Positions 1 through 8,778 are shown, counted from the first letter of the stretch. The stretch: DNA of 39,631 nt from an uncultured Clostridia bacterium (GCA_934168355.1 CAKPNI010000013.1:1-39631), one strand, 5' to 3'. Numbers and translations are program-made. The notes: a model not told the origin generated them from the letters alone.

Positions 1-84
1 ATGCTTGCTGGAGGATTGCTTGCAAATATTTCAAAACTTGCAATTGCTCTTGACCAAGTTAGAGTTCAAAAAGAAGAAGCTTAA
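1..84 (+). CDS. rplJ: 50S ribosomal protein L10, C-terminal end (partial)
   Basis: The window opens inside a gene whose last 27 codons are visible, ending in ...QVRVQKEEA and TAA at 82-84. Its position 134 bases before rplL and its ending (KLAIALDQV...QKE, a helix like that which closes clostridial L10) point to L10. L10 anchors L7/L12 dimers to the ribosome stalk. The start lies off the left edge, and the ATG at base 1 is probably an internal Met. The call rests on synteny plus a short tail. Confidence 0.7.
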   Translation: MLAGGLLANISKLAIALDQVRVQKEEA

Positions 85-218
85 TTTTATTTAAGCTAGA
101 AAATTAATATGCTTTAATATATAAAAGCTATTAGTTAAAATGTAATCAATCATACAGATTGTATTAATATTAAAAAAATTAAAATTAAATTTTAAATAAA
201 AAATAGGAGGATTTTATA

Positions 219-584
219 ATGAATAAAGAAGAAATGATTGAAGAAATCAAAAAAATGACAGTTGTTGAACTATCAGAATTAGTTAAAGCTATAGAAGAAG
301 AATTTGGAGTATCTGCAGTAGCAGCAGCTGCACCAGCAGCAGGAGCAGCAGGAGCTGCAGCAGCTGAAGAAAAAACATCATTCAATGTTGTTTTAGCATC
401 AGCAGGAGATCAAAAAATAAAAGTTATCAAAGTAGTTAGAGATGCTACAGGTTTAGGATTAAAAGAAGCTAAAGAATTAGTTGATGGAGCTCCTAAAACA
501 GTTAAAGAAAACGTTAGCAAAGACGAAGCTGAAGATTTAAAAGCTAAATTTACAGAAGTTGGAGCTACTGTTGAATTACAATAA
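219..584 (+). CDS. rplL: 50S ribosomal protein L7/L12
   Basis: This is the 121-aa acidic stalk protein that recruits translation GTPases to the ribosome. An N-terminal dimerisation helix (about residues 1-32) is followed by an Ala/Gly-rich hinge (about 34-50) and the C-terminal domain from about residue 53, which carries the signature K-V-I-K-V-V-R and G-L-G-L-K-E-A-K-E-L-V. Length matches the family. The start is fixed by a perfect AGGAGG at 205-210, eight bases before the ATG. It follows rplJ as usual, but is closed by a terminator rather than running into rpoB. Confidence 0.98.
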   Translation: MNKEEMIEEIKKMTVVELSELVKAIEEEFGVSAVAAAAPAAGAAGAAAAEEKTSFNVVLASAGDQKIKVIKVVRDATGLGLKEAKELVDGAPKTVKENVSKDEAEDLKAKFTEVGATVELQ

Positions 585-598
585 TTTTTACTATAAAA

Positions 599-650
599 AG
601 CTATATATAAGGTATAATGATGTAAATTGGCCTATATATGGCTTTTTTTT
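599..650 (+). terminator. Rho-independent terminator of rplL
   Basis: The arms AGCTATATATAAGG (599-612) and CCTATATATGGCT (631-643) pair with one wobble and two bulged bases and run into an eight-T tract. The hairpin lies 15 bases after the rplL stop and would separate rplJ-rplL from the next gene. Confidence 0.8.
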
Positions 651-661
651 AAAAATACGGG

Positions 662-690
662 TTGCCAAAAGTTACATAATGTGGTAAAAT
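662..690 (+). promoter_or_regulatory. Sigma-A type promoter for the 740 gene
   Basis: TTGCCA (662-667) is followed by 17 bases and TAAAAT (685-690). It lies just after the rplL terminator and about 50 bases before the next start codon, so the 740 gene has its own transcript. Confidence 0.7.
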
Positions 691-739
691 AGATAATAGT
701 TACTAATAATTTTTTTTTCAGAAAAATGGAGGAAAACAT

Positions 740-1222
740 ATGTACAAGCACTATTTAGAAACAGGGAAAAATACAATGAAATCTATTATGGTTACCAATA
801 ACAATGAGGTAATTGTAAAGGAAACTTTAGGTAACATCGATGACAAGAATGTTATGCGGACTGTATCACGAAAAAAATACCAGCTGGTATCGACTTTAAA
901 AGTAGGGGATACCAAATTTGCTCAATGTGCAAGTGCTACAGGAACAGATTGGTATAATCTTACGCTCTGTGAGAAAATTATCTCATTAGAAAAAGGCGTG
1001 AGCGTCCGAATTGAAACCGCTGCCGGAGAAGCGTTTTTAAAAGTAGTTGATGCAGAAGAAAAATTTGCATACATCTACGATGCAACAGGCAATATGATTG
1101 CCAATGAAAAGGAACCAACAAAAATCGATGTTGTGTTCTCTGCTTCCGGAGCTTGCCTCCAAAAAACGAACGAACAGGGAGATAAAACCCTGTATACCTT
1201 CGAGGGATATCTCGTAGGTTAG
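740..1222 (+). CDS. Unrecognised 160-aa protein, foreign-looking composition
   Basis: I do not recognise this family. The 160-aa product has no signal peptide or membrane segment, and its alternating hydrophobic pattern suggests a mostly beta protein. The start has a good GGAGG at 728-733; Met13 is a possible alternative. The gene has its own promoter and terminator and is therefore monocistronic. Its base use differs from its neighbours: GC-richer stretches (for example around 1000-1030 and 1140-1165) and codons such as CGG, CGA and GCC that flanking genes avoid. It holds the only CGG (857-859, Arg40) in a well-supported gene where straight reading gives the longer protein; a +1 skip there would end after about a dozen codons. 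Horizontal acquisition is inferred. Confidence 0.75.
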   Translation: MYKHYLETGKNTMKSIMVTNNNEVIVKETLGNIDDKNVMRTVSRKKYQLVSTLKVGDTKFAQCASATGTDWYNLTLCEKIISLEKGVSVRIETAAGEAFLKVVDAEEKFAYIYDATGNMIANEKEPTKIDVVFSASGACLQKTNEQGDKTLYTFEGYLVG

Positions 1223-1233
1223 GTTTGAAAACG

Positions 1234-1271
1234 AAATCCCATCAAGGCATATATTGTCTTGATGGGATTTT
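1234..1271 (+). terminator. Terminator after the 740 gene
   Basis: A 13-bp stem of perfectly matching arms (AAATCCCATCAAG at 1234-1246 and CTTGATGGGATTT at 1258-1270) with an 11-base loop, 12 bases after the stop codon. The T-run is short, but stem strength makes termination likely. Confidence 0.82.
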
Positions 1272-1309
1272 GTCACTAAAATTAATTACAAAATTTACCA
1301 ATAAACCCA

Positions 1310-1338
1310 TTGATTTTTATCCCAAAATATGATAAAGT
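1310..1338 (+). promoter_or_regulatory. Possible promoter for the 1368-mfd operon
   Basis: TTGATT (1310-1315), 17 bases, then TAAAGT (1333-1338). The hexamers are imperfect, but the spacing is right and the site lies between a terminator and the first gene of the mfd operon. Confidence 0.35.
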
Positions 1339-1367
1339 ATATACAAATAAAAAACAAGGAGAGTTCT

Positions 1368-1793
1368 ATGCAAGAATTTGAAGAAAAAGAAGAAAAAAGT
1401 GAAAAAATAATAGATATAAAAGGAACACTTGAAGACTTTATAGAAGAAGAAAAACCAGAGCTATCACAAGAAGAAGCAATAAAAGCCTATAGAGAGGGAG
1501 ATATAATAAAATACCCTAAAAACAAAAAAGGAGCTCAAGACGAAGAAGACGAAAACGAAGATGATGAACATCTAAAAAGAATAAAAAAAGCACTACTTGA
1601 ATCATTAAAAAGAGTAGACACAATGGAAAAGAAAATCTTCGATGAAAAAGGAAAAGAAAACATAAAAAACATAAAAGTAAAATCAAAATCACAAAAATCA
1701 AAAGAAAAAGAAATTGAAAAAGAAAAAGTAATTGAACAAATGAGGCAGAAAATGAAAGAGGAAGAAGAAAAAGGAAGAAGTAGAGAAGAATGA
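1368..1793 (+). CDS. Charged, lysine/glutamate-rich protein upstream of mfd
   Basis: The predicted 141-aa protein is dominated by Glu, Lys and Asp, with a likely coiled-coil or disordered C-terminal half (about 65-141) and no membrane segment. I do not recognise a family. The start is set at the ATG with AAGGAGAG (1356-1363) ahead of it, not at an in-frame ATG 39 bases upstream that lacks a ribosome site. The stop overlaps the mfd start by four bases (ATGA), so translation is coupled. A role linked to Mfd can be guessed only from this coupling. Confidence 0.78.
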   Translation: MQEFEEKEEKSEKIIDIKGTLEDFIEEEKPELSQEEAIKAYREGDIIKYPKNKKGAQDEEDENEDDEHLKRIKKALLESLKRVDTMEKKIFDEKGKENIKNIKVKSKSQKSKEKEIEKEKVIEQMRQKMKEEEEKGRSREE

Positions 1794-4700
1794 ATTTAAT
1801 ACAAAAAGAACTTGAAAAAAGCTCAAAATTTACTGATTTTATAAATAATATAGAAAATAAAAAGAGCCCGATAGCAATATCGGGCTTAACTGGCGTAGCA
1901 GAAGCCTCAATAGTAGCAAAATGTTTAGAAGAAACCAAAAGGCCAATTCTTGTAATTACATATAATGACATACAAGCACAAACATTGGTAAATGATTTGA
2001 AATTTTTTACAGAAGATGTAGCATATTTACCCAAAAAAGAAATAATCACATATGACTATGTAGCAGAAAGCAAAAACTTGCCATATGAAAGAATAGAAAT
2101 CCTAAACAAAATATACAAAAAACAAAAAACAATAATAGTAACATCAGTAGAAACAATAAAACAAAAAATCATATCAAAAGAAGCACTATACAAAAATACA
2201 TTAAACTTTAAAGTAGGAGATAGATGTGACTTAGAACTTCTAAAACAAAAATTAATAGACCTAGGATATCAAAGATTTGACTTAATAGATGGAAGGGGAG
2301 AATTCAGCGTAAGAGGTGGAATAATAGATATTTCAACAACAGAAAACACAGGAATAAGAATAGAATTATGGGGAGATGAAATAGACTCAATTAGACACTT
2401 TAATATAATAAGTCAAAGGTCAATAGACAACATAGAAAAAATAGAAATATTCCCTGCACATGAATACATATTAGAAACAAAAATAGAAGATGTTACAAAA
2501 AATATAAGTCAAAATGTATATTCAGAAACTATAGCAAAAAAAGTTGAAGAAGATTTAGAAAAAATAAGAAATGGTGAATATATAAGTAAAATAGACAGAT
2601 ATTTTAATGCTTTCTATAAAAAACAAGAAACAATCTTAGAATATTTAGAGGATAAATATTTAGTATTTGTAGATGAATTTAACAAAATAAAACAAAGAAG
2701 CGAAAACATCGAACAAGATAATGAAAATACAATAAAAGCACTTATAGAAAAAGATAGGATAATACCAGACGCATTAAAAAATTATGTTGATACAGAAAAC
2801 ATAGAACAAAATATTGAAAAACACCAAACTATCTATTTAGATAAATTAGATGATAGATTCAAAAATGGAATAGAAAGCTATGACTTTAAATATAAAGAAC
2901 TAAATTATTTTAAAAGCGGAATAGATTTATTTATAAATGATATAAACAATTTCAAAAAACAAAATAAAAAAGTCTATATCGTAGTAGATACAAAAGAAAA
3001 AGCTGAAAAAATAAAGAAAATGCTTGCAGAATATGATATTTTATCAATATACTATGAAAAATTAAATAAAACTGTCATAAATCAAGATAATAATACAGTA
3101 ATAATAACACTTGGAAAGATATCAAAAGGATTTTATAGCATAGACTTAAATCAAGTTGTAATGCTTGCAAGTGAGTTAGTAGATGGAACAAGAACAATCA
3201 AAAAACGTAAAAGCGAAACATTTAAGCAAGGTGAAAAGGTCGTATTTGCAGACTTAAAAGTAGGAGATTATGTAGTACATAGAAGATATGGTATAGGAAT
3301 ATATATAGGTGTAAATACAATAACTGCTGATGGAACCACAAGAGATTACTTAAAACTAAAATATGCAGGAGATGACATCTTGTATATACCAACAAATGCA
3401 CTTGATGAAATAAGAAAATATGTTGGTGGAGAAGAAATTGGTTTAAAATTAAACAAACTTGGTTCTAAAGATTGGGAAAAGACAACAAACAAAGTTAGAA
3501 ATAATTTAAGAGCAGTTGCAAAAGAATTAATAGAATTATATGCAAGACGTGAAAAAGCTAAAGGATATGCTTTTTCAAAAGACACCCAGTGGCAGAAACA
3601 ATTTGAGGAAGCTTTTCCATATGCAGAAACAGATGACCAGTTAAGATGTATAGATGAAGTAAAAAAAGATATGGAAAATGAAAAGCCAATGGATAGACTT
3701 TTATGCGGGGATGTTGGATATGGTAAGACAGAAGTTGCAATTAGAGCAGCATTTAAAGCTGTAATGGACCATAAACAGGTTGCATATTTGGCACCAACAA
3801 CAGTTTTGGCAAAACAACAATATGAAACATTTAAAGAGAGAATGAAAGATTTTCCAATTAGAGTTGATGTATTAAACAGATTTAGAACAACAAAAGATAA
3901 AAATAGAATAATTAAAGAAATGAAATTAGGAGAAATTGATATATTAATTGGAACACATAGAATACTTGGAAAAGACGTAGAATTTAAAGATTTAGGGCTA
4001 CTAATAATAGATGAAGAGCAACGTTTTGGAGTAAAAGCAAAGGAAAAAATAAAGCAATATAAAACAAATGTAGATGTACTTACAATGACTGCAACTCCAA
4101 TTCCAAGAACATTACACATGTCTATTGTAGGTGTAAGAGATATGTCTGTAATATATGAACCACCGCAAAATAGAAAGCCAGTTCAAACTTATGTATTAGA
4201 ATATGATGCAGAAGTTGTAAAAGAGGCAATAACAAAAGAATTAGAAAGAAATGGCCAAGTATTTTACTTATTTAATAATGTTGAAGAAATATCTTTAAAA
4301 GCTGATAAGGTTTCAAGACTAGTACCAGAAGCAAAAGTAGGATTTGCACATGGAAGAATGACAGGAGAAGAAATAGAAGATATCATGGAAGATTTTGTGG
4401 AGGGAAAAATAAATGTACTTGTATGTACTACAATTCTAGAATCTGGAATTGATATACCGAATGCAAATACAATCATAATGGAAAATGCTGATAGAGTAGG
4501 ATTAGCTCAGCTATATCAATTAAGAGGAAGAGTAGGTAGGTCAGATAAACAAGGGTATGCTTATATTACATATAGAAAAGATAAGATGTTATCTGAAGTT
4601 GCGGATAAACGTTTGAAGGCAATAAAAGAATTTACCGAATTTGGTTCAGGGTTTAAAATTGCAATGAGGGACCTAGAAATTAGAGGAGCTGGAAGCTTAA

Positions 4701-5236
4701 TTGGAGAAATTCAACATGGACATTTAGAAGAAGTTGGATATGATACATATTGTAGAATATTAGATGAAGTATTGAAAGAAGAACAAGGATTAAAGGTAGA
4801 TGAAGATATAAGTTGCCAGATAGACTTAAATGTAACAAGCTTTATACCAGATAGCTTTATAAGTGACCAAAATCAAAAAATTGAAATATATCAGGATATT
4901 GCGTTATGTAAAAATGAGGAAGACATAAGTAATATAATAGATGAAATAATAGATAGATTTGGAAATATGCCAAATGAAATAGAAAATTTGTTAGAAATAT
5001 CAAGGATAAAACAATTAGCAAAAGAAAAATATTTAACAAAAATACAAAGTAAAAAAGATTCTGTTGTGTTTACATATGATGTAAATAAATTTGACAATAG
5101 CAAATTATCAGATATGATATCAAAATATGGAAATAGAATAAAATTCTCGGCTGGATTAAAGCCAATGGTAACATTAAAACTTGAAAAACAAGGAGAAAAA
5201 GGTATATTGCAAGAAGTTAAAGAATTTTTGAAATAA
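1790..5236 (+). CDS. mfd: Transcription-repair coupling factor Mfd
   Basis: Mfd is an ATP-dependent translocase that removes RNA polymerase stalled at DNA lesions and recruits UvrA. At 1148 aa it has full family length. In order: a UvrB-like N-terminal module (about 1-330, including the G-E-F-S-V-R-G-G-I-I-D segment), the CarD-like RNA polymerase interaction domain (K-V-G-D-Y-V-V-H-R-R-Y-G-I-G near 490-505), helicase motif I G-D-V-G-Y-G-K-T near 640-648, the DEEQ box near 742, T-A-T-P-I-P-R-T near 767, the RecG-like R-G-R-V-G-R near 910 and the TRCF C-terminal domain. It starts in a four-base overlap with the charged protein upstream. All expected motifs are intact. Confidence 0.98.
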   Translation: MNLIQKELEKSSKFTDFINNIENKKSPIAISGLTGVAEASIVAKCLEETKRPILVITYNDIQAQTLVNDLKFFTEDVAYLPKKEIITYDYVAESKNLPYERIEILNKIYKKQKTIIVTSVETIKQKIISKEALYKNTLNFKVGDRCDLELLKQKLIDLGYQRFDLIDGRGEFSVRGGIIDISTTENTGIRIELWGDEIDSIRHFNIISQRSIDNIEKIEIFPAHEYILETKIEDVTKNISQNVYSETIAKKVEEDLEKIRNGEYISKIDRYFNAFYKKQETILEYLEDKYLVFVDEFNKIKQRSENIEQDNENTIKALIEKDRIIPDALKNYVDTENIEQNIEKHQTIYLDKLDDRFKNGIESYDFKYKELNYFKSGIDLFINDINNFKKQNKKVYIVVDTKEKAEKIKKMLAEYDILSIYYEKLNKTVINQDNNTVIITLGKISKGFYSIDLNQVVMLASELVDGTRTIKKRKSETFKQGEKVVFADLKVGDYVVHRRYGIGIYIGVNTITADGTTRDYLKLKYAGDDILYIPTNALDEIRKYVGGEEIGLKLNKLGSKDWEKTTNKVRNNLRAVAKELIELYARREKAKGYAFSKDTQWQKQFEEAFPYAETDDQLRCIDEVKKDMENEKPMDRLLCGDVGYGKTEVAIRAAFKAVMDHKQVAYLAPTTVLAKQQYETFKERMKDFPIRVDVLNRFRTTKDKNRIIKEMKLGEIDILIGTHRILGKDVEFKDLGLLIIDEEQRFGVKAKEKIKQYKTNVDVLTMTATPIPRTLHMSIVGVRDMSVIYEPPQNRKPVQTYVLEYDAEVVKEAITKELERNGQVFYLFNNVEEISLKADKVSRLVPEAKVGFAHGRMTGEEIEDIMEDFVEGKINVLVCTTILESGIDIPNANTIIMENADRVGLAQLYQLRGRVGRSDKQGYAYITYRKDKMLSEVADKRLKAIKEFTEFGSGFKIAMRDLEIRGAGSLIGEIQHGHLEEVGYDTYCRILDEVLKEEQGLKVDEDISCQIDLNVTSFIPDSFISDQNQKIEIYQDIALCKNEEDISNIIDEIIDRFGNMPNEIENLLEISRIKQLAKEKYLTKIQSKKDSVVFTYDVNKFDNSKLSDMISKYGNRIKFSAGLKPMVTLKLEKQGEKGILQEVKEFLK

Positions 5237-5239
5237 AAC

Positions 5240-5268
5240 TTGTATAAAATGGACAAATGTGATATATT
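5240..5268 (+). promoter_or_regulatory. Likely promoter of the response regulator gene
   Basis: TTGTAT (5240-5245), 17 bases, TATATT (5263-5268), in the 66-base gap after mfd and about 35 bases before the GTG start. Confidence 0.5.
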
Positions 5269-5302
5269 TAAGAAGATATTGTAAAAACAAGGGGGCTCGT
5301 TT

Positions 5303-6079
5303 GTGGAAGAACAAGAAATAGATTATAAAAAAACAATATTAATAGTTGATGATGAGAAAATGATATTAAACTTGTTATCATGCAATTTAATAAAAGAAGG
5401 ATATAATGTTATTGAAGCAACAGATGGACTTCAGGCAATTTCAATGGCACAAGAAAAAAAGCCAGACCTAATATTACTAGATGTAATGCTTCCAAAAATC
5501 GACGGATTATCAGTATGTAAAAGAGTAAAAAATATGATGAATGTACCAATTCTTATGGTAACAGCTAGAGATGAAGAACTAGATAAAATACTAGGATTAG
5601 AATTGGGAGCAGATGATTATATAACAAAGCCATTTAGCATAAGAGAATTATTAGCAAGAGTAAAAGCAAATTTAAGAAAAGCAGATATAATTAATAATGT
5701 AAAAGCAGTAGAACCTGAAAAGGAAAAAGAAGAGGAAAAGGAAGAAAAGAAAGAATCAAAATCGGATTTAAAAAGAACCAATATAATAAAAGTTGGAGCA
5801 ATAACATTAGATTTAGATAGATTTGAAGTAATGGTAAATGGAAAAATTATAGATTTAACATTAAGAGAATTTGAAGTATTAAAATTTTTAGCATCAGACC
5901 CTGGTCAAGTTATAACAAGAGAAACTTTACTTGAGAAAGTATGGGGATATGAGTATTATGGAGACATAAGGACAGTAGATGTAACAGTAAGACGTATAAG
6001 GGAAAAAATCGAGAAAGATACATCAAACCCAAAAATATTAATAACAAAAAGAGGTGTAGGTTATTATATAGCTACATAA
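5303..6079 (+). CDS. OmpR/PhoB-family response regulator (orphan)
   Basis: A two-component DNA-binding regulator of 258 aa. The receiver (about 8-125) has the acidic pair D16-D17, the phosphoacceptor D60 in L-L-D-V-M-L-P, T87 and K109 in T-K-P-F. The winged-helix effector domain occupies about 155-258 and ends G-V-G-Y-Y-I. A Lys/Glu-rich linker (about 128-155) makes it longer than the usual 225-235 aa. The start is GTG, chosen for the AGGGGG at 5290-5295. No histidine kinase is adjacent, so the partner and target genes are unknown; it could be an orphan or be served by a distant kinase. Confidence 0.94.
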   Translation: MEEQEIDYKKTILIVDDEKMILNLLSCNLIKEGYNVIEATDGLQAISMAQEKKPDLILLDVMLPKIDGLSVCKRVKNMMNVPILMVTARDEELDKILGLELGADDYITKPFSIRELLARVKANLRKADIINNVKAVEPEKEKEEEKEEKKESKSDLKRTNIIKVGAITLDLDRFEVMVNGKIIDLTLREFEVLKFLASDPGQVITRETLLEKVWGYEYYGDIRTVDVTVRRIREKIEKDTSNPKILITKRGVGYYIAT

Positions 6080-6088
6080 ATAATAAAT

Positions 6089-6126
6089 AAAAGAGCTTGA
6101 TAGAACCATATTAGGCTCTTTCTTTT
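6089..6126 (+). terminator. Probable terminator after the response regulator
   Basis: AAAGAGC (6090-6096) pairs with GCTCTTT (6115-6121) around an 18-base loop and is followed by CTTTT. It lies ten bases after the stop. The short stem makes it moderate in strength, so some read-through to the pilin-like gene is possible. Confidence 0.5.
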
Positions 6127-6146
6127 AAATCGAAAGGAGAAAATTT

Positions 6147-6677
6147 ATGATAAATGTAAAAAAAAATGAAGGAATTACATTAACAGCTCTTGTTGTAATG
6201 ATAATTGTAATAATGATATTGGCAGGAATTTCTATAACACAAGGTTCGAATTTGGTAAAAACAACAAAAGTAGAAAGTTATGTGACAAATATGATAACAA
6301 TTAGAACCAAAGCAAAGGTTTATGCTGAAGAGGCTAATGCTGAGATTTGGGATGAATCAGATAAAAGCAGTAAAAGAAGTGAGATATTTTCAACTAAATA
6401 TAAAATGAGAAAACCAAGTAATGAAGGCGAAATCATATCTAAAGTTGATAACAATGTTAATACGGGAAATGGCTGTGAATGTTATGAAATAACTAAAGAG
6501 ACACTAGAAGAAATGGGATTAAATGATTTGGCAAAAGATTCAAGTGACGGAGAATATATTGTCGTATATGATGCAAGTGATTATAAAAATTTGGATATAG
6601 TATACATTAATGGAATTGAATATAATAAGACAAAATATTATACATTATCAAGTTTGCAAAAGGCAATAGATGAATAA
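6147..6677 (+). CDS. Type IV pilin-like protein with prepilin leader
   Basis: A 176-aa protein with a class III (prepilin) signal: a short basic leader ending in glycine (residue 9), then I-T-L-T-A-L-V-V and a hydrophobic helix to about residue 30. The mature N-terminus lacks the usual Glu at position 5 (Ala here), as does the other pilin-leader protein at 15772. The remainder is a soluble, charged domain I do not recognise. The start follows a good AAAGGAG (6134-6140). It would be cut by a prepilin peptidase and held in the membrane or assembled into a pseudopilus. No pilus assembly genes are in the window. Confidence 0.82.
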   Translation: MINVKKNEGITLTALVVMIIVIMILAGISITQGSNLVKTTKVESYVTNMITIRTKAKVYAEEANAEIWDESDKSSKRSEIFSTKYKMRKPSNEGEIISKVDNNVNTGNGCECYEITKETLEEMGLNDLAKDSSDGEYIVVYDASDYKNLDIVYINGIEYNKTKYYTLSSLQKAIDE

Positions 6678-6714
6678 AATGACGTATCTATAGGGAGGAT
6701 TTTAAGTACAAAAA

Positions 6715-7344
6715 ATGAAAGAAAAAGAAGAAGAAAGATTAATCAACTTAAAACAAATTGAAAAAGTTTTTTATGATAAAGGTATTGAATATATTGCAGG
6801 AATTGATGAAGCGGGAAGAGGACCACTTGCAGGACCTGTTGTTGTTGCATCTGTTATAATGCCAAAAGATTCTATGATAGAAGGTGTAAATGATTCCAAA
6901 AAAGTTTCGGAAAAGAAAAGAGAAAAGTTATATGACATTATTTTGGAAGAAGCTATAAGTTATGGAATTGGAATAATTTATCAAGATGAAATAGATGAAA
7001 TAAATATTTTACAAGCAACTAAAAAAGGTTTAACAGAAGCGGTAGAACAGATGAAAATAAAACCAGATTTAATAATGGTTGATGCCTTAACTGGGATAGA
7101 TACATTAGGAATACCATATCAATCTATAATAAAAGGAGATGCAAAATGTTATTCGATTTCCGCAGCATCAATTATTGCAAAAGTTACAAGGGATAGAATA
7201 ATGAGAGAGTGGGATAAGGTTTATCCAGAGTATGGTTTTGCGGCTCATAAGGGATATGGTACTGCTAAACATATTGCAGCTTTGAAAGAATATGGGCCTT
7301 GTGAGATACATAGGAGAAGTTTTATTAAGCATTTTGTAAAGTGA
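6715..7344 (+). CDS. rnhB: Ribonuclease HII
   Basis: RNase HII cleaves RNA in RNA-DNA hybrids, including single ribonucleotides in DNA. The 209-aa protein has the full D-E-D-D active site: D31 and E32 in G-I-D-E-A-G-R-G-P-L-A-G-P, D123 in M-V-D-A, and D142 in K-G-D-A-K. The conserved A-A-S-I-I-A-K-V-T-R-D follows. The first in-frame ATG is used; the nearest GGAGGAT (6694-6700) is 14 bases away, unusually far. Directly after its stop begins a 53-base palindrome. Confidence 0.97.
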   Translation: MKEKEEERLINLKQIEKVFYDKGIEYIAGIDEAGRGPLAGPVVVASVIMPKDSMIEGVNDSKKVSEKKREKLYDIILEEAISYGIGIIYQDEIDEINILQATKKGLTEAVEQMKIKPDLIMVDALTGIDTLGIPYQSIIKGDAKCYSISAASIIAKVTRDRIMREWDKVYPEYGFAAHKGYGTAKHIAALKEYGPCEIHRRSFIKHFVK

Positions 7345-7397
7345 TTTTGAATTGGGGACGGTTCCTTTTTCAAAAAGGAACCGTCCCCAATTCAAAA
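7345..7397. repeat. GGGGACGGTTC palindrome, copy 1
   Basis: A perfect 26-bp inverted repeat with a one-base centre. It begins at the base after the rnhB stop codon and ends where the next ribosome site starts. The core GGGGACGGTTCC and its complement are shared with four other intergenic copies here. The left half is also bounded by complementary handles (TTTTGAA and TTCAAAA). Confidence 0.97.
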
Positions 7398-7411
7398 AGG
7401 AGAGGAAAAGT

Positions 7412-8674
7412 ATGAATATCTTAGATATAATAGCCAAAAAAAGAGATAAAAAAGAATTAACAAAAGAAGAAATTGAATATTTTGTAAAAGGATATACTGA
7501 TGGAAGTATAGCTGATTATCAAGCGGCAGCACTAATAATGGCAATTTTTATAAATGGAATGACTGATTTAGAATTATATGATTTAACATTTAGTATGGCA
7601 AAATCTGGAGAAGTTCTTGACTTATCAGAGTTGGGAGAAAATATAGTAGATAAACATAGTACAGGAGGGGTTGGAGATAAAGTATCAATTGTATTATTGC
7701 CAATTGTAGCCTCACTTGGTGTGCCAGTAGCTAAGATGTCTGGAAGAGGATTAGGTTTTACTGGTGGAACAGTTGATAAAATGGAGTCAATCCCCGGATA
7801 CAAAACAAATATAGATATAAAAAAATTCAAAGAAAATGTCCATAAAATAGGAATAAGTATGATTGGTCAAACAATGAATTTAGCACCAGCTGATAAAAAG
7901 ATATATGCATTAAGAGATACAATAAGTTGTGTAGAAAATATTCCACTAATTGCATCAAGTATAATGAGTAAAAAAATAGCATCAGGAGCAAATAAAATTG
8001 TACTTGAAGTAACATATGGAAAAGGTGCATTTATGAAAAATATAGAAGATGCCAAACTTTTAGCAGGTAAAATGGAAAAATTAGGAGAATATGCTGATTT
8101 AGAAGTTAAAAGTATATTTACTCCAATGGATGAGCCAATAGGTTATGCAATAGGAAATACATTAGAAATGATAGAAGCAATTAACTTTTTAAAAGGAATT
8201 GATTTACCAGAAGATTTAAAAGGCATTGTGCTAGAAATTGGAAGCCAAATGATTAAACTAGCTGGTTTAGGAGATGACATAGAAGAGAACAAGGAAAAAA
8301 TGATGAAAAATCTCAGAAATGGTTTAGCTTTTAACAAGTTTAAAGAGATGGTTAAAAATCAAGGTGGGGATGTATCTTATTTGGATGATACTAGCAAATT
8401 TAAAAAGGCTAAATATGTATTTGAAGTCAAAAGTAGAAAAAATGGAATTACAAATGAAATAAATGCAGAAAACATTGGAAGAGTAGCTTGCTATTTGGGT
8501 GCCGGTAGAGTTGAGAAAGATGATAAGATTGATATGTCGGCAGGAATTGTGTTAAATAAAAAGGTACATGATTTTATTGAAGAGGATGATTGTTTGTGCG
8601 AAGTTTATTGCAATGATGAGAAAAAAGGATTAGAGGCTGTGAAGATGTTGGAAGAAATTTTTAAGATTGGATAA
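7412..8674 (+). CDS. pdp: Pyrimidine-nucleoside (thymidine) phosphorylase
   Basis: It cleaves uridine or thymidine with phosphate to the base and (deoxy)ribose-1-phosphate in pyrimidine salvage. The 420-aa product has the family signature D-K-H-S-T-G-G-V-G-D-K near residue 80 (phosphate and nucleoside binding), S-G-R-G-L-G-F-T-G-G-T-V-D-K, and the alpha/beta plus C-terminal arrangement of NP-II enzymes. The true start is the ATG at 7412 behind GGAGAGG (7399-7405); an in-frame TTG farther upstream lies inside the palindrome and is discarded. deoA and pdp enzymes cannot be separated with certainty by eye. Confidence 0.93.
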   Translation: MNILDIIAKKRDKKELTKEEIEYFVKGYTDGSIADYQAAALIMAIFINGMTDLELYDLTFSMAKSGEVLDLSELGENIVDKHSTGGVGDKVSIVLLPIVASLGVPVAKMSGRGLGFTGGTVDKMESIPGYKTNIDIKKFKENVHKIGISMIGQTMNLAPADKKIYALRDTISCVENIPLIASSIMSKKIASGANKIVLEVTYGKGAFMKNIEDAKLLAGKMEKLGEYADLEVKSIFTPMDEPIGYAIGNTLEMIEAINFLKGIDLPEDLKGIVLEIGSQMIKLAGLGDDIEENKEKMMKNLRNGLAFNKFKEMVKNQGGDVSYLDDTSKFKKAKYVFEVKSRKNGITNEINAENIGRVACYLGAGRVEKDDKIDMSAGIVLNKKVHDFIEEDDCLCEVYCNDEKKGLEAVKMLEEIFKIG

Positions 8675-8677
8675 CTT

Positions 8678-8768
8678 TTTCGCATTGGGACCGTTTCCTT
8701 TCGCGAAAAGACCGTTTCTTTTTCCATTGGGACCGTTTCTTTTCGCGAAAAGAAACGGTCCTGATGCA
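8678..8768. repeat. GGGGACGGTTC-family palindrome, composite copy 2
   Basis: It starts three bases after the pdp stop. It contains one half-unit bounded by TTTCGC (8678-8683) and GCGAAA (8703-8708), then a second copy with a perfect 30-base palindrome (8731-8760: GACCGTTTC... to ...GAAACGGTC) centred on TTTTCGCGAAAA. The two units appear to be stacked or partly rearranged copies of the same element. Confidence 0.92.
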
Positions 8769-8778
8769 AAAAATTCTA

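Noticed and set aside
1516..2049. Minus-strand ORF over the charged gene and the mfd start
   Set aside because: A Leu/Phe-rich product from reversing Lys/Glu codons; an artefact.
3346..4119. Long minus-strand ORF inside mfd
   Set aside because: It is a shadow of the conserved helicase domain, hydrophobic by reverse-complement codon bias and without a ribosome site.
7352..7411. A TTG start for pdp inside the palindrome
   Set aside because: It would translate the repeat; the ATG at 7412 has a proper ribosome site and matches the family N-terminus.
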